64,000 nt of DNA from positions 34,355 to 98,354 of the forward strand of contig JAHHGU010000016.1 of NCBI GenBank assembly GCA_019359765.1, given 5' to 3'. Below are positions 1 through 9,201 of the stretch, in pieces (positions within the stretch are counted from its first letter, which is position 1; the number at the start of each line of letters is the position of its first letter). This DNA comes from Aphanothece sp. CMT-3BRIN-NPC111. GTDB taxonomy: Bacteria; Cyanobacteriota; Cyanobacteriia; Cyanobacteriales; JAHHGU01. The notes under the pieces were generated by a model, which did not search any database, was not told where the DNA came from, and was given only the letters and a program-made list of their open reading frames with translations. The translations under genes and the position numbers were made by a program.

Positions 1-1217
1 GAATTAACACCTGCGGATGTATAGCCATAAAAGCGCGGATCTAGTTGCAAAAATTGAGTTGAACGACGCTCCCAATGTAATCCGTCAACTGAGGTTGCCA
101 GACCAATTCCCTCCTGAAGTATGAGCGGTTGCGGTGGGGAAGCCGCGTAAAAAAGGTAGTAAATTCCATTTTCTTTATAGACGTTACCAGCTAGTATTCT
201 TCCACTCTCCCATTGGCTATCTAGAGCCGGCTTCAACACGATTCCTAAGTATTTCCAGGTTTTGAGATCGGTTGAGGTAGCAGCACCGACTTCACCTACA
301 CTCCAAAAGGGAGTTGCTTTTCTATCACCTGTTAAGTAAAAAAGCCGATATACGTTGTCATCTTTTAACAGCCAAGGGTCCCAAACGCCATATCCTTTCC
401 GTAAAGACAGTGAGTATCCCGCTTGCTCACTCTCCATAATTTCTTCAATTCGGTAACTTGCCTCAATAAAGCTCGGATCTATGCTAATAGCTTGCTGTAA
501 ATTGCTAATAGCTGGCTCGATCTCACCTTTATCTATTAAGCACATAGCTAGATTGTTGTAAGCTCCAGGCAAGTTTGGTTTAAGTTCTATGGCTTTTTGT
601 AAATAGTTGATTGCTAGCTCGATTTCTCCCTGACTCATGAAGCACATAGCTAGGTTGTTGTAGGCTTCCGATAACTCAGGTTTGAGTTCTATTGCTTTTT
701 GCAACTGGTTAATTGCTTGCTCAATGTTACATCCCTTAAGTCTGAGGCACATGCCGAGATTATAGTAAGCTTCAGGCAAGTCAGGCTGTATTTCTATTGC
801 TTTTTGTAGATAAGCAATAGCTTCATCAAGCTGCTCCCAGTTCAAGTAAACAATTCCTAAAGCTAAATATGTTTCTGCATGGGTAGAATCAAGCTCTAGA
901 ATTTGTTTGCATATTCTCTCAGCTAGATGCCAATTATTGCCCTGGAGTTGTTGAAAGGTTTCTGCTGCTAATATCTTAACTAATTCCGCTGTCCAATTAT
1001 CAATTTCTTCAGGGCTTCCCTCTACTAAAACTGATAACCAAACAGCTTGCGCCATTGATTCTTCTCCTTGGAGAAGCAACCCTAATCCAAGATGCCAGTA
1101 GTTTTGTATCCAAGTAGGGTTAGCATCAAGGCACTGCTCATAGAGGGCGATCGCCTCACGGTATTGCCCCTGATTCAAGTACTTGGCTGCTTGTTGTTGC
1201 AGTGTAAAGCACTCCAT
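1..1217 (-). CDS. TPR-repeat protein with C-terminal glycoside-hydrolase-like beta-propeller (partial)
   Basis: Open reading frame that runs off the left edge, so the C-terminus is missing. The ATG at 1217 opens M-E-C-F-T-L-Q-Q-Q. About 405 codons are visible. The first ~270 residues are tetratricopeptide repeats, with repeated AI..LQKAIEL.P.L.EAYNNLA-type units around 150-260. The remainder (VWDPWLLKDDNVYRLFY, and later GNVYKENGIYYLFYAAS) resembles the five-bladed beta-propeller of GH43/GH32/GH130 enzymes. The family assignment of the propeller is inference, and the substrate cannot be read. No clear Shine-Dalgarno precedes the ATG. Confidence 0.75.
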   Translation of the reverse strand, partial: MECFTLQQQAAKYLNQGQYREAIALYEQCLDANPTWIQNYWHLGLGLLLQGEESMAQAVWLSVLVEGSPEEIDNWTAELVKILAAETFQQLQGNNWHLAERICKQILELDSTHAETYLALGIVYLNWEQLDEAIAYLQKAIEIQPDLPEAYYNLGMCLRLKGCNIEQAINQLQKAIELKPELSEAYNNLAMCFMSQGEIELAINYLQKAIELKPNLPGAYNNLAMCLIDKGEIEPAISNLQQAISIDPSFIEASYRIEEIMESEQAGYSLSLRKGYGVWDPWLLKDDNVYRLFYLTGDRKATPFWSVGEVGAATSTDLKTWKYLGIVLKPALDSQWESGRILAGNVYKENGIYYLFYAASPPQPLILQEGIGLATSVDGLHWERRSTQFLQLDPRFYGYTSAGVN

Positions 1218-1502
1218 ATAATAACTTTATAAATTTAAATACAAAGCTATTTATATAATAAAGTTAAGAAATAAGCAAAGATTAGAAAATAAGCAGACTC
1301 CTGCCTCGCTGTCAAGGTGTAAGCCCTAAGCTAATCAGCCTTCAAGTTATATCTAGATCAGGCGGAAACCCTGACTGTTAAAGACGCGATCGCTCAAAAT
1401 GAATGACGATTAGCTGAAAACAGTAGGTGCGCTAGCTGTGGCAGAAATAATTTAATCTACCAAGCTTAATCACCTACTGTTACTGATACCACTTTGCGGG
1501 TT
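1218..1502. other. Intergenic spacer
   Basis: Non-coding gap of 285 bp between the downstream end of the NTRC gene and the start of the TPR/propeller gene, both on the minus strand. It is AT-rich near 1220-1290 and contains one HIP1-like GCGATCGC near 1387. I see no RNA gene and no convincing terminator. Confidence 0.5.
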
Positions 1503-2873
1503 TTATAGATGCTGTTCAATCAGCTGGCGGTACTGGCTTTTTGGCTTGACTCCTTTGAGTTCAGTCACTAACTCCCGATTCTTGAAGAACTGTACTGTGG
1601 GCGTTCCTGTGACACCAGCGTTCTCGGCAATATCTCGGTCTTGCTCAATGTTAATCTCCACAAAGTGGATTTTGTCGTCGAACTCATCCACCACCTTATT
1701 CAATATTGGCTTGAGAGTGTGGCAAGGGCCACAGTGAGGTGAGACGTATTTGACTAGCAGGGGGCGATCGCTCTCATGAAAGAGCTTCCGCAGGGCATAG
1801 CCCCCTTGGTGGCGCGTGCCTTCTAGGTTAAACTCCGCCTCTTGTTCCGCTTCCGTTTTCTTGGCAGCTGCTGGGGTATCTGGCTTTTCAGAAGCAGGCG
1901 TTTGATGAAATTCTTGGATCAATCCATTAACAGAAAGCCACCTTTCTGCCAACATTGCCGCCATGCAGCCTGTACCAGCAGCAGTTATCGCTTGACGAAA
2001 TTCATGATCTTGGACGTCACCAGCGGCAAAGACACCTTCGACACTTGTTTCCACGGAACCGGGTTTAGTCACAACGTAACCCACTTCGTCTAATTCCATC
2101 TGCCCCTGAAACAAGGACGTATTGGGCTTATGACCAACTGCATAAAACAACCCCTTTACCGCTAGCTCGCTTTCTTCGCCCGTCTGAGTATTGCGGATTT
2201 TTAACCCATGCATGCGGCCATCCTCACCCAGGACATCCACAGGTTGTGTGTTCCTGTGAACCGTAATCTTAGAGTTACTAAGTACCCGGTCTTGCATCGC
2301 TTTACTTGCGCGCATCGTGTCGCCCCGTACCAGCAGGTGAACGCGATCGCCATACTTGGTGAGGTAGACTGATTCCTCAGCCGCGGAGTCACCTCCCCCG
2401 ACTACAGCTAGTTCCGCCCCGTGAAAAATGGGGGTAGCACCATCACAGATAGCACAGGCAGAAATACCCCGGCTCCAAAACTGATGTTCGTTGGGCAAAC
2501 CTAGCCGTTTGGCGGTGGCACCAGTAGCAATGACGATGCTGTGGGCTTTAACTTCCCGTTCCTCAGAGCGGACAATAAAAGGACGCTGGCTCAAGTCAAC
2601 GGAAATCACATCTTCAGTGACTAACTCTGCCCCCCAGCGCTCAGCCTGCGCCTTCATTTTATCCATTAATTCCGGCCCCGTAATTCCTTCCGGAAAACCG
2701 GGAAAATTCTCTACCTCTGTAGTTGTCATCAGCTGCCCGCCGGGTAGCCCCCCAGCTTGAAAGCCTTCAAAAACAAAAGGTTTTAGGTTAGCTCGTGCTG
2801 CATAGATGGCAGCGGTATACCCAGCCGGGCCAGAGCCGATAATAACTAGATTTTCTACAGTGGGGTTTGACAT
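1503..2873 (-). CDS. ntrC: NADPH-dependent thioredoxin reductase with fused thioredoxin domain (NTRC)
   Basis: A 456-residue fusion. Residues ~1-325 are a thioredoxin reductase: FAD-binding G-S-G-P-A-G at 13-18, the redox pair C140-A-I-C143 and the NADPH-binding GGGDSAAEE near 159-167. A linker of ~40 residues leads to a thioredoxin domain with C381-G-P-C384 and the cis-Pro segment TGTPT. The protein passes electrons from NADPH to its own thioredoxin domain and then to targets such as 2-Cys peroxiredoxin; a 2-Cys peroxiredoxin gene lies at 55714 in this window. The fusion is typical of oxygenic phototrophs. The symbol is used here for NTRC and not for the nitrogen regulator of the same name. 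The start is the ATG at 2873, and the N-terminus matches the family. Confidence 0.95.
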   Translation of the reverse strand: MSNPTVENLVIIGSGPAGYTAAIYAARANLKPFVFEGFQAGGLPGGQLMTTTEVENFPGFPEGITGPELMDKMKAQAERWGAELVTEDVISVDLSQRPFIVRSEEREVKAHSIVIATGATAKRLGLPNEHQFWSRGISACAICDGATPIFHGAELAVVGGGDSAAEESVYLTKYGDRVHLLVRGDTMRASKAMQDRVLSNSKITVHRNTQPVDVLGEDGRMHGLKIRNTQTGEESELAVKGLFYAVGHKPNTSLFQGQMELDEVGYVVTKPGSVETSVEGVFAAGDVQDHEFRQAITAAGTGCMAAMLAERWLSVNGLIQEFHQTPASEKPDTPAAAKKTEAEQEAEFNLEGTRHQGGYALRKLFHESDRPLLVKYVSPHCGPCHTLKPILNKVVDEFDDKIHFVEINIEQDRDIAENAGVTGTPTVQFFKNRELVTELKGVKPKSQYRQLIEQHL

Positions 2874-2927
2874 AAACTAAATAAACTCATAACGACTACG
2901 TTTAATTTAGTATAACCGATATTTTGC

Positions 2928-3710
2928 CTAGTCTGGCTCTGTATCGCTATTTCTGGGTACGGTAGTAGAAAGATCGGCGATCGCATCTTCAGTGTTCTGG
3001 GCAATAGCCTTGAGCTTTAGGTAAAAGTCAGATACCTCCATAGAGGGAGTGAATTGGTGAATAGGGTGTTTGCCAGCCTCCCATCGCGACCAATCGGCCT
3101 GGTACATGGTCTCAGTGGCAGAACTGTGGCTGGAAGGGACGATTGCTTCTGCCGTTTTTTTAGCCTCTACTGTGGAATTGGGTTTGGCGATCGCATCCGC
3201 TAGGTGCCCTGTAAGATTCTCACAGGCAGGCTCGTCAGGGTTAAGCTGTGTCTCCGTGCCCTCTAGGGAGATAACTGTTGCTGGTGGTGGGGCTTTTTGG
3301 TAAGTTGCCGATGCCGTTGAACAGGGATTGGCATCTTTAGCGAGAATTGATGGACTAGATTTGCTCAGAGTTAGGCTTTGGGCATTGCTCTGAGCAAGTG
3401 ATGCCGCATCTAGCGGCGCGGTTATATTTTGGGGAAATTTGCGACCAATCAGCCGCTCAAAATCATGGTTAAAGTGGTATAGAGCACGTCCACGCCGGTT
3501 CCAGGTGGCTAAGATTTGCTCAACAGAAACGGCTTTGTAACGTCCCTGATACAGTGCCTCAATGACAGCAAGACGCACCCAGGTGGGTTGATATTGACTG
3601 AGCCACGAGCGCACCAATACCTCAGCCTTGTTGCCTTTCAGTTCAAAACAATAGTGCACAAGCAATGCCGTTGTGTAGGCAGCACTTGAGTCTGGGGTTG
3701 ACTCTGTCAT
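2928..3710 (-). CDS. Conserved cyanobacterial hypothetical protein
   Basis: About 260 residues, function not recognised. The N-terminal ~95 residues look folded and conserved: LLVHYCFELKG, then WVRLAVIEALYQGRYKAVSVEQIL, then a W-N-R-R-G motif leading to HFNHDFERLIG. The middle is a low-complexity Ser/Thr/Ala-rich linker, and the end is a short amphipathic segment (VSDFYLKLKAIAQNTEDAI). I chose the ATG at 3710, preceded by GAGGTG, over the GTG at 3713. It lies 54 bp upstream of NTRC on the same strand, so co-transcription is possible. The N-terminal part could be a helical nucleic-acid or protein-binding module, but that is a guess. Confidence 0.7.
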   Translation of the reverse strand: MTESTPDSSAAYTTALLVHYCFELKGNKAEVLVRSWLSQYQPTWVRLAVIEALYQGRYKAVSVEQILATWNRRGRALYHFNHDFERLIGRKFPQNITAPLDAASLAQSNAQSLTLSKSSPSILAKDANPCSTASATYQKAPPPATVISLEGTETQLNPDEPACENLTGHLADAIAKPNSTVEAKKTAEAIVPSSHSSATETMYQADWSRWEAGKHPIHQFTPSMEVSDFYLKLKAIAQNTEDAIADLSTTVPRNSDTEPD

Positions 3711-3944
3711 CACACCTCAATGCGGCAGGCAAGAAACAATATAGGTAGAGTTGATGGCAGGCGATCGCTCACTAACCAATTCCTAATAAACTATCGCAGC
3801 TGCCTGCGCTCGTGTGGCTTCGCAGTTCGGATCTAAGAACGCTGTAGCCCCTAAGTTACGGTTAGTCTAATATTTTTTATATTCTCGATATTCAGCAAAG
3901 CTCATGGGTCAGTATCGGGTCGGCTCTCTTGGCAAAGTGAACTA

Positions 3945-3977
3945 CCCACGCTAAATCGGAGTACCGACTGTAGCGGG
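3945..3977 (-). ncRNA. Right-end hairpin / 3' part of putative TnpB guide (omega) RNA
   Basis: A nested hairpin covers the tnpB stop codon. The outer stem is CCC (3945-3947) with GGG (3975-3977) and GCTA (3950-3953) with TAGC (3971-3974). The inner stem is TCGG (3956-3959) with CCGA (3964-3967), closing a 4-nt loop. In TnpB systems the omega RNA comes from the 3' end of tnpB plus the right end, and the adjacent flanking DNA supplies the guide. Here the guide would start below 3937 on the minus strand (TTTGCCAAGAGAGCCGAC). The RNA assignment follows from family knowledge; the pairing is visible. Confidence 0.5.
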
Positions 3978-5174
3978 AGCTTCTGTAATCAATGGCGAGT
4001 GCCGCAACTTAGACTTGCGTCCAAGCTTTAGTCTTACCTCCCCTCCTACAGCAGAGACGGCTGCACCATCCGCCTTTATAATTCTGATACCTTCTGTCCT
4101 AATATTCATTGCTGCATTCCCATCCCGATCGTGATGAGTACCACAGTGAGGGCAAGTCCATTCCCTTACATTCAATGGCATCTCACCGATCTGATAAAAA
4201 CAATTAGAACAGAGTTTGGAGCTAGGGAACCATCTATCAATTTCAATCAACTTCCCGCCTTTACGTTCTAACTTATAGGCTAAGAAATTGGTAAATGTCC
4301 CCCATCCCACATCAGATATAGTATGAGCCAATTTGTGATTTTGAACCATGCCTTTGACATGAAGGTTCTCTACTATGACAGCTTGGCTATCGCTGACCAA
4401 CCTATGGCTAAGTTTATGTAGAAAATCTTGCCGCGAATTGCTAATCCGTTCGTATACCTTGGCAACAACTTTTTTGTATTTATTTCGTGAGTTACTCCCC
4501 TTCTGTTTACGCGCCAGCTTTTGTTGCTTACGCTTCAGTTTCTTTTCCTGTTTGGATAAGTGTTTAGGATTATCGTATTTAGATACTTTCTCGCCGTCAG
4601 TGACAACAGCAAAATGCTTTAATCCTAAGTCAATTCCATAGATTTTCCCCTCTGAATAGGAAGGATTCTCTCCTTCCACTTCAATCAAAATAGAGCCGAA
4701 GTATTTACCAGACGGAGTTTTACTGACGGTAACAGTCTTGATTCTCCCCTCAATTGGTCTATGGATTTTAGCTTTGACTATACCAATGTTGCCCGGTAGC
4801 TTGACGTTACCATCCACAATCTTGACGTTTTGAGGGTATTGAATAGACTGATGACCGTGCTTTGATTTAAACTTAGGAAACCCCGCCCGTTTCTCAAAAA
4901 AGTTTTTATAAGCTGTAGTTAGGTTGAGTGTCACAGCTTGTAAAACTTGGCTGTAACAGTCAGTTAACCAGACAGTATCTTCTGACTTTTTGAGATCTGG
5001 TAACAGTGCGTTAAGTGCTGAGCGCCCTAGTCCTTTACCTGTTTCCTTGTAAACTTCAACTGATGAGGCAAGCGCATAGTTCCACCACCAACGGGCACAA
5101 CCAAACGTTTGAGCTAATAGTATCTGTTGTTCTTCAGATGGATATAGACGGACATGTACGGCTTTGTGTAACAC
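3951..5174 (-). CDS. tnpB: TnpB RNA-guided endonuclease (IS605-type)
   Basis: A 407-residue, apparently intact TnpB. The split RuvC site is present: D182 in YGIDLGLKHFAV, E269 in VIVENLHVKGM and the Asp of RDGNAAMNI at ~351. A four-Cys zinc finger lies between the last two acidic residues (C322, C325, C341, C344). The start is GTG, strongly supported by GGAGGTGAT about 6 nt upstream. TnpB is an omega-RNA-guided nuclease that helps these elements persist by cutting the empty donor site. No tnpA is nearby, so mobility would depend on a transposase elsewhere. Confidence 0.93.
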   Translation of the reverse strand: MLHKAVHVRLYPSEEQQILLAQTFGCARWWWNYALASSVEVYKETGKGLGRSALNALLPDLKKSEDTVWLTDCYSQVLQAVTLNLTTAYKNFFEKRAGFPKFKSKHGHQSIQYPQNVKIVDGNVKLPGNIGIVKAKIHRPIEGRIKTVTVSKTPSGKYFGSILIEVEGENPSYSEGKIYGIDLGLKHFAVVTDGEKVSKYDNPKHLSKQEKKLKRKQQKLARKQKGSNSRNKYKKVVAKVYERISNSRQDFLHKLSHRLVSDSQAVIVENLHVKGMVQNHKLAHTISDVGWGTFTNFLAYKLERKGGKLIEIDRWFPSSKLCSNCFYQIGEMPLNVREWTCPHCGTHHDRDGNAAMNIRTEGIRIIKADGAAVSAVGGEVRLKLGRKSKLRHSPLITEAPATVGTPI

Positions 5175-5317
5175 TTAACATCACCTCCTAGTTACTCTAT
5201 TATAACGCAAATACAGTTTGTGGTAAAAGATATAGATAATATTTTGACGACTCCTCATACATCTTCTCTGTGTCTTGCCTACAGCAAGAATTATTCAAAG
5301 ATGTAATCGTCGCCGTC

Positions 5318-5371
5318 CGGCTTATATCCCGCCACCAAGTCGGGTACAACTATGGTGGGGGACTTATGCCG
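5318..5371. repeat. Subterminal palindrome at left end of the tnpB element
   Basis: Imperfect inverted repeat with arms of about 18-19 nt separated by ~17 nt. It ends 29 bp before the ABC ATPase start codon. It is probably the left-end structure of the TnpB element, though it could also affect transcription of the downstream operon. Confidence 0.5.
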
Positions 5372-5400
5372 AATCAGTTAAAAGTTGAAACAAGGTGCAG

Positions 5401-6357
5401 ATGATTAAAGTTGAGCATTTAAGCAAAACCTACGGCTCGACGCCAGCGATTCAGGATGTTACCTTTGCCGTGCAGCCAGGAGAAATTTTGGGATTCCTCG
5501 GACCCAACGGAGCCGGTAAAACTACAACTATGCGGATTTTAGCTGGGTATTTACCAGCAAGCAGTGGCACAGCTAGCATCGCGGGTTATGACGTCCATGA
5601 AGATTCTATGGCAGTACGGCGTAGCATCGGCTACTTACCGGAGACCCCACCTTTATATTCGGAAATGACCGTCGAGGGATTCCTACTCTTTGTGGCGCAA
5701 CTTAAGGGCGTAAAGAGTCGCGATCGCAAGCGCAAAGTATACTCAGCTATGGAGCGCTGCAATCTTATAGAAAAGCGCAAGGTCTTAATCCGCAAACTTT
5801 CAAAGGGTTTTAGGCAGCGAGTTGGGATTGCCCAGGCAATTGTCCACGACCCACCAGTAATTATTCTGGATGAACCCACTGTTGGTCTAGATCCACGACA
5901 AATAATCGAGGTTCGCAACTTGATTAAGAGCCTCGCCGGTGAGCATACGATCATACTCTCAACCCATATCTTGCCGGAAGTCAGCATGACTTGTAGTCGT
6001 GTGACGATTATCAATCGAGGCCGTATCGTAGCAACCAATACTCCGGAAAACCTCATGGAGCAGATTGCTGGGGGAATTGGCTATGAGCTGGAAGTAGAAG
6101 GTAATGCCCTAACAATCAAAAAGATATTACAGGTTTTACCTGAAGTCCGCCTTGTTGAGGCAATCCCAGCCCCAGATTTACCGGAAAAGCGCTGTTTAAT
6201 TCGCGTCGTATCAGAACGGGGGGCAGAACCAGGTGACAAGATTGCCAGCCGTCTAGTCGGGGCTGGGTTGAGTTTGTATGAGATGCGACGAACTGTTGCC
6301 AGTCTTGAGGACGTGTTTTTAGAACTGACAATGGAGGATACACTCGTTCAGGGGTAA
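5401..6357 (+). CDS. ABC transporter ATP-binding protein (GldA-like)
   Basis: About 318 residues. Walker A is GPNGAGKTT near 40, the Q-loop region and the signature LSKGFRQRVGIAQAI near 138 are present, Walker B is VIILDEPTVGLDP near 157, and the H-loop lies in STHILPE. The ~100-residue C-terminal extension fits the ABC-2/GldA subfamily. I chose the ATG at 5401 because AAGGTG sits just upstream; the frame also opens with GTG at 5395. It is the first gene of a four-gene plus-strand set with an ABC-2 permease, a GldG-family protein and a DUF4340 protein. It likely energises export or membrane remodelling; the substrate is unknown. Confidence 0.9.
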   Translation: MIKVEHLSKTYGSTPAIQDVTFAVQPGEILGFLGPNGAGKTTTMRILAGYLPASSGTASIAGYDVHEDSMAVRRSIGYLPETPPLYSEMTVEGFLLFVAQLKGVKSRDRKRKVYSAMERCNLIEKRKVLIRKLSKGFRQRVGIAQAIVHDPPVIILDEPTVGLDPRQIIEVRNLIKSLAGEHTIILSTHILPEVSMTCSRVTIINRGRIVATNTPENLMEQIAGGIGYELEVEGNALTIKKILQVLPEVRLVEAIPAPDLPEKRCLIRVVSERGAEPGDKIASRLVGAGLSLYEMRRTVASLEDVFLELTMEDTLVQG

Positions 6358-6575
6358 ATACAGGCAAGCGTCAAGTCGCGAAAACTCCAATTCGTAATTG
6401 ATAAGAAAGTAATTCCCTCACGCTTAAATGCGGGGCTTGAAATAATGGTGCTACGCTTTTACTATCTTCCATAAACCTTGGTCCGTGGCTTGAAACCTGA
6501 ATTAATTAATTACGAATTACGAACTACGAATTACGAATTATTCCGTAAGTTGTGTATGGAGGCTAAAGATCGGAA
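6358..6575 (+). repeat. Spacer with heptameric short tandem repeats
   Basis: Between the ATPase and permease genes. At about 6500-6540 the 7-bp unit ATTACGA/ACTACGA is repeated several times in tandem, a short-tandem-repeated-repeat (STRR) typical of filamentous cyanobacteria. The same unit in reverse orientation occurs at 28360-28395. Confidence 0.7.
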
Positions 6576-7388
6576 ATGGGGGTCATACTTGGCAACATTG
6601 TGGCGATTTATCGCAAAGAATTGCAGGGCTATTTTGCTTCGCCGCTGGCTTATGCGATCGCAGGTGCTTTCTGGCTTCTAGCTGGATTCTTCTTTCTGGC
6701 GATTCTACTCGGACCAGATGGCATCATTCAACAAGCCGCTTTGGGGGACTTACAAGGGCAACAGCAGGGTGCCCCTTTTCCCCCTTTGGACGTTCCCTAC
6801 GAGTTCCTACGGATTTTCTTAGGTGTTATGGGATCGCTGGCGTTATTTATACTGCCGATTCTATCAATGGGGCTTTATGCCGAGGAACGCAAGCGGGGTA
6901 CTTTGGAGTTATTGGCAACGTCACCAGTGACAAATTGGGCGGTAGCAGTGGGAAAATTACTAGGCGTCGTCACGTTTTTTATCACGATGGTGCTGCCGTT
7001 GCTGGCGTATGAGGCGATCGCTTTTAGTGCATCGAACCCACCAATTCAACCCACTGTGCCTTTATTGGCTCATGTGGGATTGATCCTACTGGCGGCGGCG
7101 GTTCTGTCTTTAGGAATGTTCATTTCCTCCCTAACCGATAGCTCGATTCTGGCAGCATTCCTCACCTTCTTATTGATTGTGTTCCTATGGGTGAGCGATA
7201 TCATCGCCAAAAGTATCAGCGGCCCTGTGGGAGAGGTCTTGGGTCATCTATCGCTGCTGAAACATTACAACAACCTGGTGCAAGGCATCCTGGATACCAG
7301 TAGCTTAATTTTATTTGCAAGTTACATTGTTTTAGGGGTGTTTCTCACTGCTCAGTCCATCGATGCCTTGCGCTTCCAGCGCTCCTAA
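6576..7388 (+). CDS. ABC-2 type transporter permease (GldF-like)
   Basis: A 270-residue membrane protein with about six hydrophobic segments: near 20-45, 85-105, 130-150, 165-190, 195-215 and 240-262. The motifs YRKELQGYFASPLAY at the N-terminus and YAEERKRGTLELLATSPV near 100-117 are characteristic of ABC-2 permeases of the gliding-motility GldF/NosY type. It should pair with the upstream ATPase in the inner membrane. The next gene encodes a GldG-type partner. A role in gliding is not implied, because homologous sets occur widely outside gliding bacteria. Confidence 0.88.
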   Translation: MGVILGNIVAIYRKELQGYFASPLAYAIAGAFWLLAGFFFLAILLGPDGIIQQAALGDLQGQQQGAPFPPLDVPYEFLRIFLGVMGSLALFILPILSMGLYAEERKRGTLELLATSPVTNWAVAVGKLLGVVTFFITMVLPLLAYEAIAFSASNPPIQPTVPLLAHVGLILLAAAVLSLGMFISSLTDSSILAAFLTFLLIVFLWVSDIIAKSISGPVGEVLGHLSLLKHYNNLVQGILDTSSLILFASYIVLGVFLTAQSIDALRFQRS

Positions 7389-7543
7389 ATAGCTATTAGC
7401 TGTTAGCTATTAGGTGTTAGCTTTTAGAAAACTCGGCTGTCTTCATAAATTGTTGAAAGTAACAAGTCAATCAAGCTAATTGCTAATCGCTAATCGCTAA
7501 TTGCTATTTGCTATTTGCTAATTTATAATTGCTAATTGCTAAC
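7389..7543 (+). repeat. Short tandem repeats (TAATTGC/TAATCGC/TTAGCTA units)
   Basis: The spacer before the GldG-like gene is almost entirely made of degenerate heptamers such as CTAATTG, CTAATCG and CTATTTG, densest at 7470-7543. They abut the start codon, so no normal Shine-Dalgarno is visible. Confidence 0.7.
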
Positions 7544-9145
7544 ATGAAGACCATCACTAAAAATCCCAAGTATTTAGAATATATCTTTTGGCTTGGCCCA
7601 GTCCTGACTATTATGGGTCTGGTGGCTGGGTTGGTCTCTGACGTTTGGTTGCCGGTGCCCTTGGCATTACTGATTGCGGGGATAGTAGTAATCGGGTTGT
7701 GGCTGTTTATGGGCAGCTCAACACAGAAGTTTTGGGGACACAGAGCCATCCAGGTGAGTACAAATGCCCTAGTTGCGACTCTGGCCATGCTGGGGATTTT
7801 GGCGCTGATTAACTTTATGGGCGTCCGCCATGCAGTGCGAGTAGACTTAACTGAAAATCGGCTATTTACGCTCTCACCTGAGTCACAGCAGGTTGTGCGT
7901 TCTTTGCGACAGCCAGTCAAAGTATGGGTTTTTGACCGCAACCAAAACCCAGAGGAGCGGCAATTGCTGGAAAATTACCAGCGCTATGGTCCCCAATTTA
8001 ATTTTGAGTTTGTTGATCCACAGCTTAAACCCGGACTGGCGCAGAAGTTTGGTGTCAAATCCCCTGGGCAAGTTTACTTAGAATCTGGCACAAAGCGACA
8101 ATTGATTCAGACGTTGCAGCAGGGAGAGCCACTTTCAGAAGTTAAGCTGACGAATGGCATCCAACAAATCACCAGCGATCGCAAGGACAAAATTTACTTC
8201 CTGCAAGGTCATGGCGAACATCCCTTAGACGCGGTGGCAGGTGGTCTGTCTCAGGCGGTGAGTACCTTAAAAGGTAAAAACTACACGACTGAACCGCTCA
8301 ACTTGGCTGAACGCTCAGAGATTCCCGAAGATGCAGCAGTCGTTATTGTTGCCGGCCCCAAACGGGCGCTGTTTGAGGCGGAGGTTAAAGCCTTGAGAGA
8401 TTATCTATCTTCGGCTGGTAGTCTGCTAGTGATGGTAGACCCAAATACTAATCCTGAACTGGAGGGCCTGCTCAACGATTGGGGCGTTCAGCTCGATAAT
8501 CGGCTAGCAATTGACGCCTCTGGAAAAGGCAGCGTTGTGGGTCTGGGTGCAGCAACGCCCCTGATTACCCGCTACGGTCAGCATCCAATTACGAAAGATT
8601 TTGGCAATGGCAATTCTTTTTATCCCCTAGCGCGACCTTTGGAAATAAAGCCTGTGCCAGGTATTGAGCAGACGCCGTTGCTGCTCACGGATGACAAAAG
8701 TTGGGCAGAGAGTAATCCAGAAAGCCAACAGCTGGAGTTTAATGCAGATAGCGATCGCCCTGGCCCCCTGACACTAGGCGTTGCCCTAAAGCGCAAAGTA
8801 AATTCAAAACCGCTAGAGACTAAACCTACCCCAAGCCCTCAAGCATCCGCCACGCTCAAGTCTGGCAAAAAGTCAGATGAGGCACAGCTTGTCGTATTGG
8901 GTAACTCGGACTTTGCCACAGATGGTTTGTTTGAGCAACAGCTGAATGGGGACGTCTTCCTCAACTCGATTAGCTGGTTGAGCAAGCGGGATGAGCAAAC
9001 TATTTCTATCCGTCCTAAAGAGATGAAAAACCGCCGTATCAATATGACCCCTGTGCAAGCGCAAGTAGTCAGCTGGACGGCTCTGCTAATCGTGCCATTA
9101 ATTGGGTTTGCTACAGCAGGGGTTATGTGGTGGAGACGGCGTTAA
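7544..9145 (+). CDS. GldG-family ABC transporter-associated protein
   Basis: About 533 residues. Two hydrophobic segments lie near the N-terminus (~13-58), a third follows near 70-90, a long extracytoplasmic domain (DUF4350/GldG type) fills the middle, and a last membrane helix near 505-527 is followed by a basic tail (MWWRRR). The segment VDLTENRLFTLSPESQQVVRSL with an early L-x-x-P-V-K-V.VF strand, and later YFLQGHGEHPLDA, are typical of the GldG family. I chose ATG 7544 over an upstream in-frame TTG at 7529 that lies inside tandem repeats. It probably forms a complex with the GldF-like permease and the DUF4340 protein. Confidence 0.87.
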   Translation: MKTITKNPKYLEYIFWLGPVLTIMGLVAGLVSDVWLPVPLALLIAGIVVIGLWLFMGSSTQKFWGHRAIQVSTNALVATLAMLGILALINFMGVRHAVRVDLTENRLFTLSPESQQVVRSLRQPVKVWVFDRNQNPEERQLLENYQRYGPQFNFEFVDPQLKPGLAQKFGVKSPGQVYLESGTKRQLIQTLQQGEPLSEVKLTNGIQQITSDRKDKIYFLQGHGEHPLDAVAGGLSQAVSTLKGKNYTTEPLNLAERSEIPEDAAVVIVAGPKRALFEAEVKALRDYLSSAGSLLVMVDPNTNPELEGLLNDWGVQLDNRLAIDASGKGSVVGLGAATPLITRYGQHPITKDFGNGNSFYPLARPLEIKPVPGIEQTPLLLTDDKSWAESNPESQQLEFNADSDRPGPLTLGVALKRKVNSKPLETKPTPSPQASATLKSGKKSDEAQLVVLGNSDFATDGLFEQQLNGDVFLNSISWLSKRDEQTISIRPKEMKNRRINMTPVQAQVVSWTALLIVPLIGFATAGVMWWRRR

Positions 9146-9201
9146 GAGTTTTAAGTTTTGAGTTTTGAGTGAATTCTTGGGTTCTACCCCCTAGCTCCTC
9201 T

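Larger units (their letters stand above)
3937..5383 (-). mobile_element. IS200/IS605-family tnpB-only element (IS1341-like), intact
   Basis: The element contains one gene, tnpB, and no Y1 transposase. The right end is set at the sequence that reads TAGTTCAC on the minus strand (3937-3944), directly after the tnpB stop. The left end is set next to a large imperfect hairpin (5318-5371, arms CGGCTTATATCCCGCCACC and GGTGGGGGACTTATGCCG), a typical subterminal palindrome of this family. The minus-strand 5' flank ends in TTTCAAC, as it also does for the second element in this window. Both boundaries are inferred from these landmarks and not from an empty site. Confidence 0.65.
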
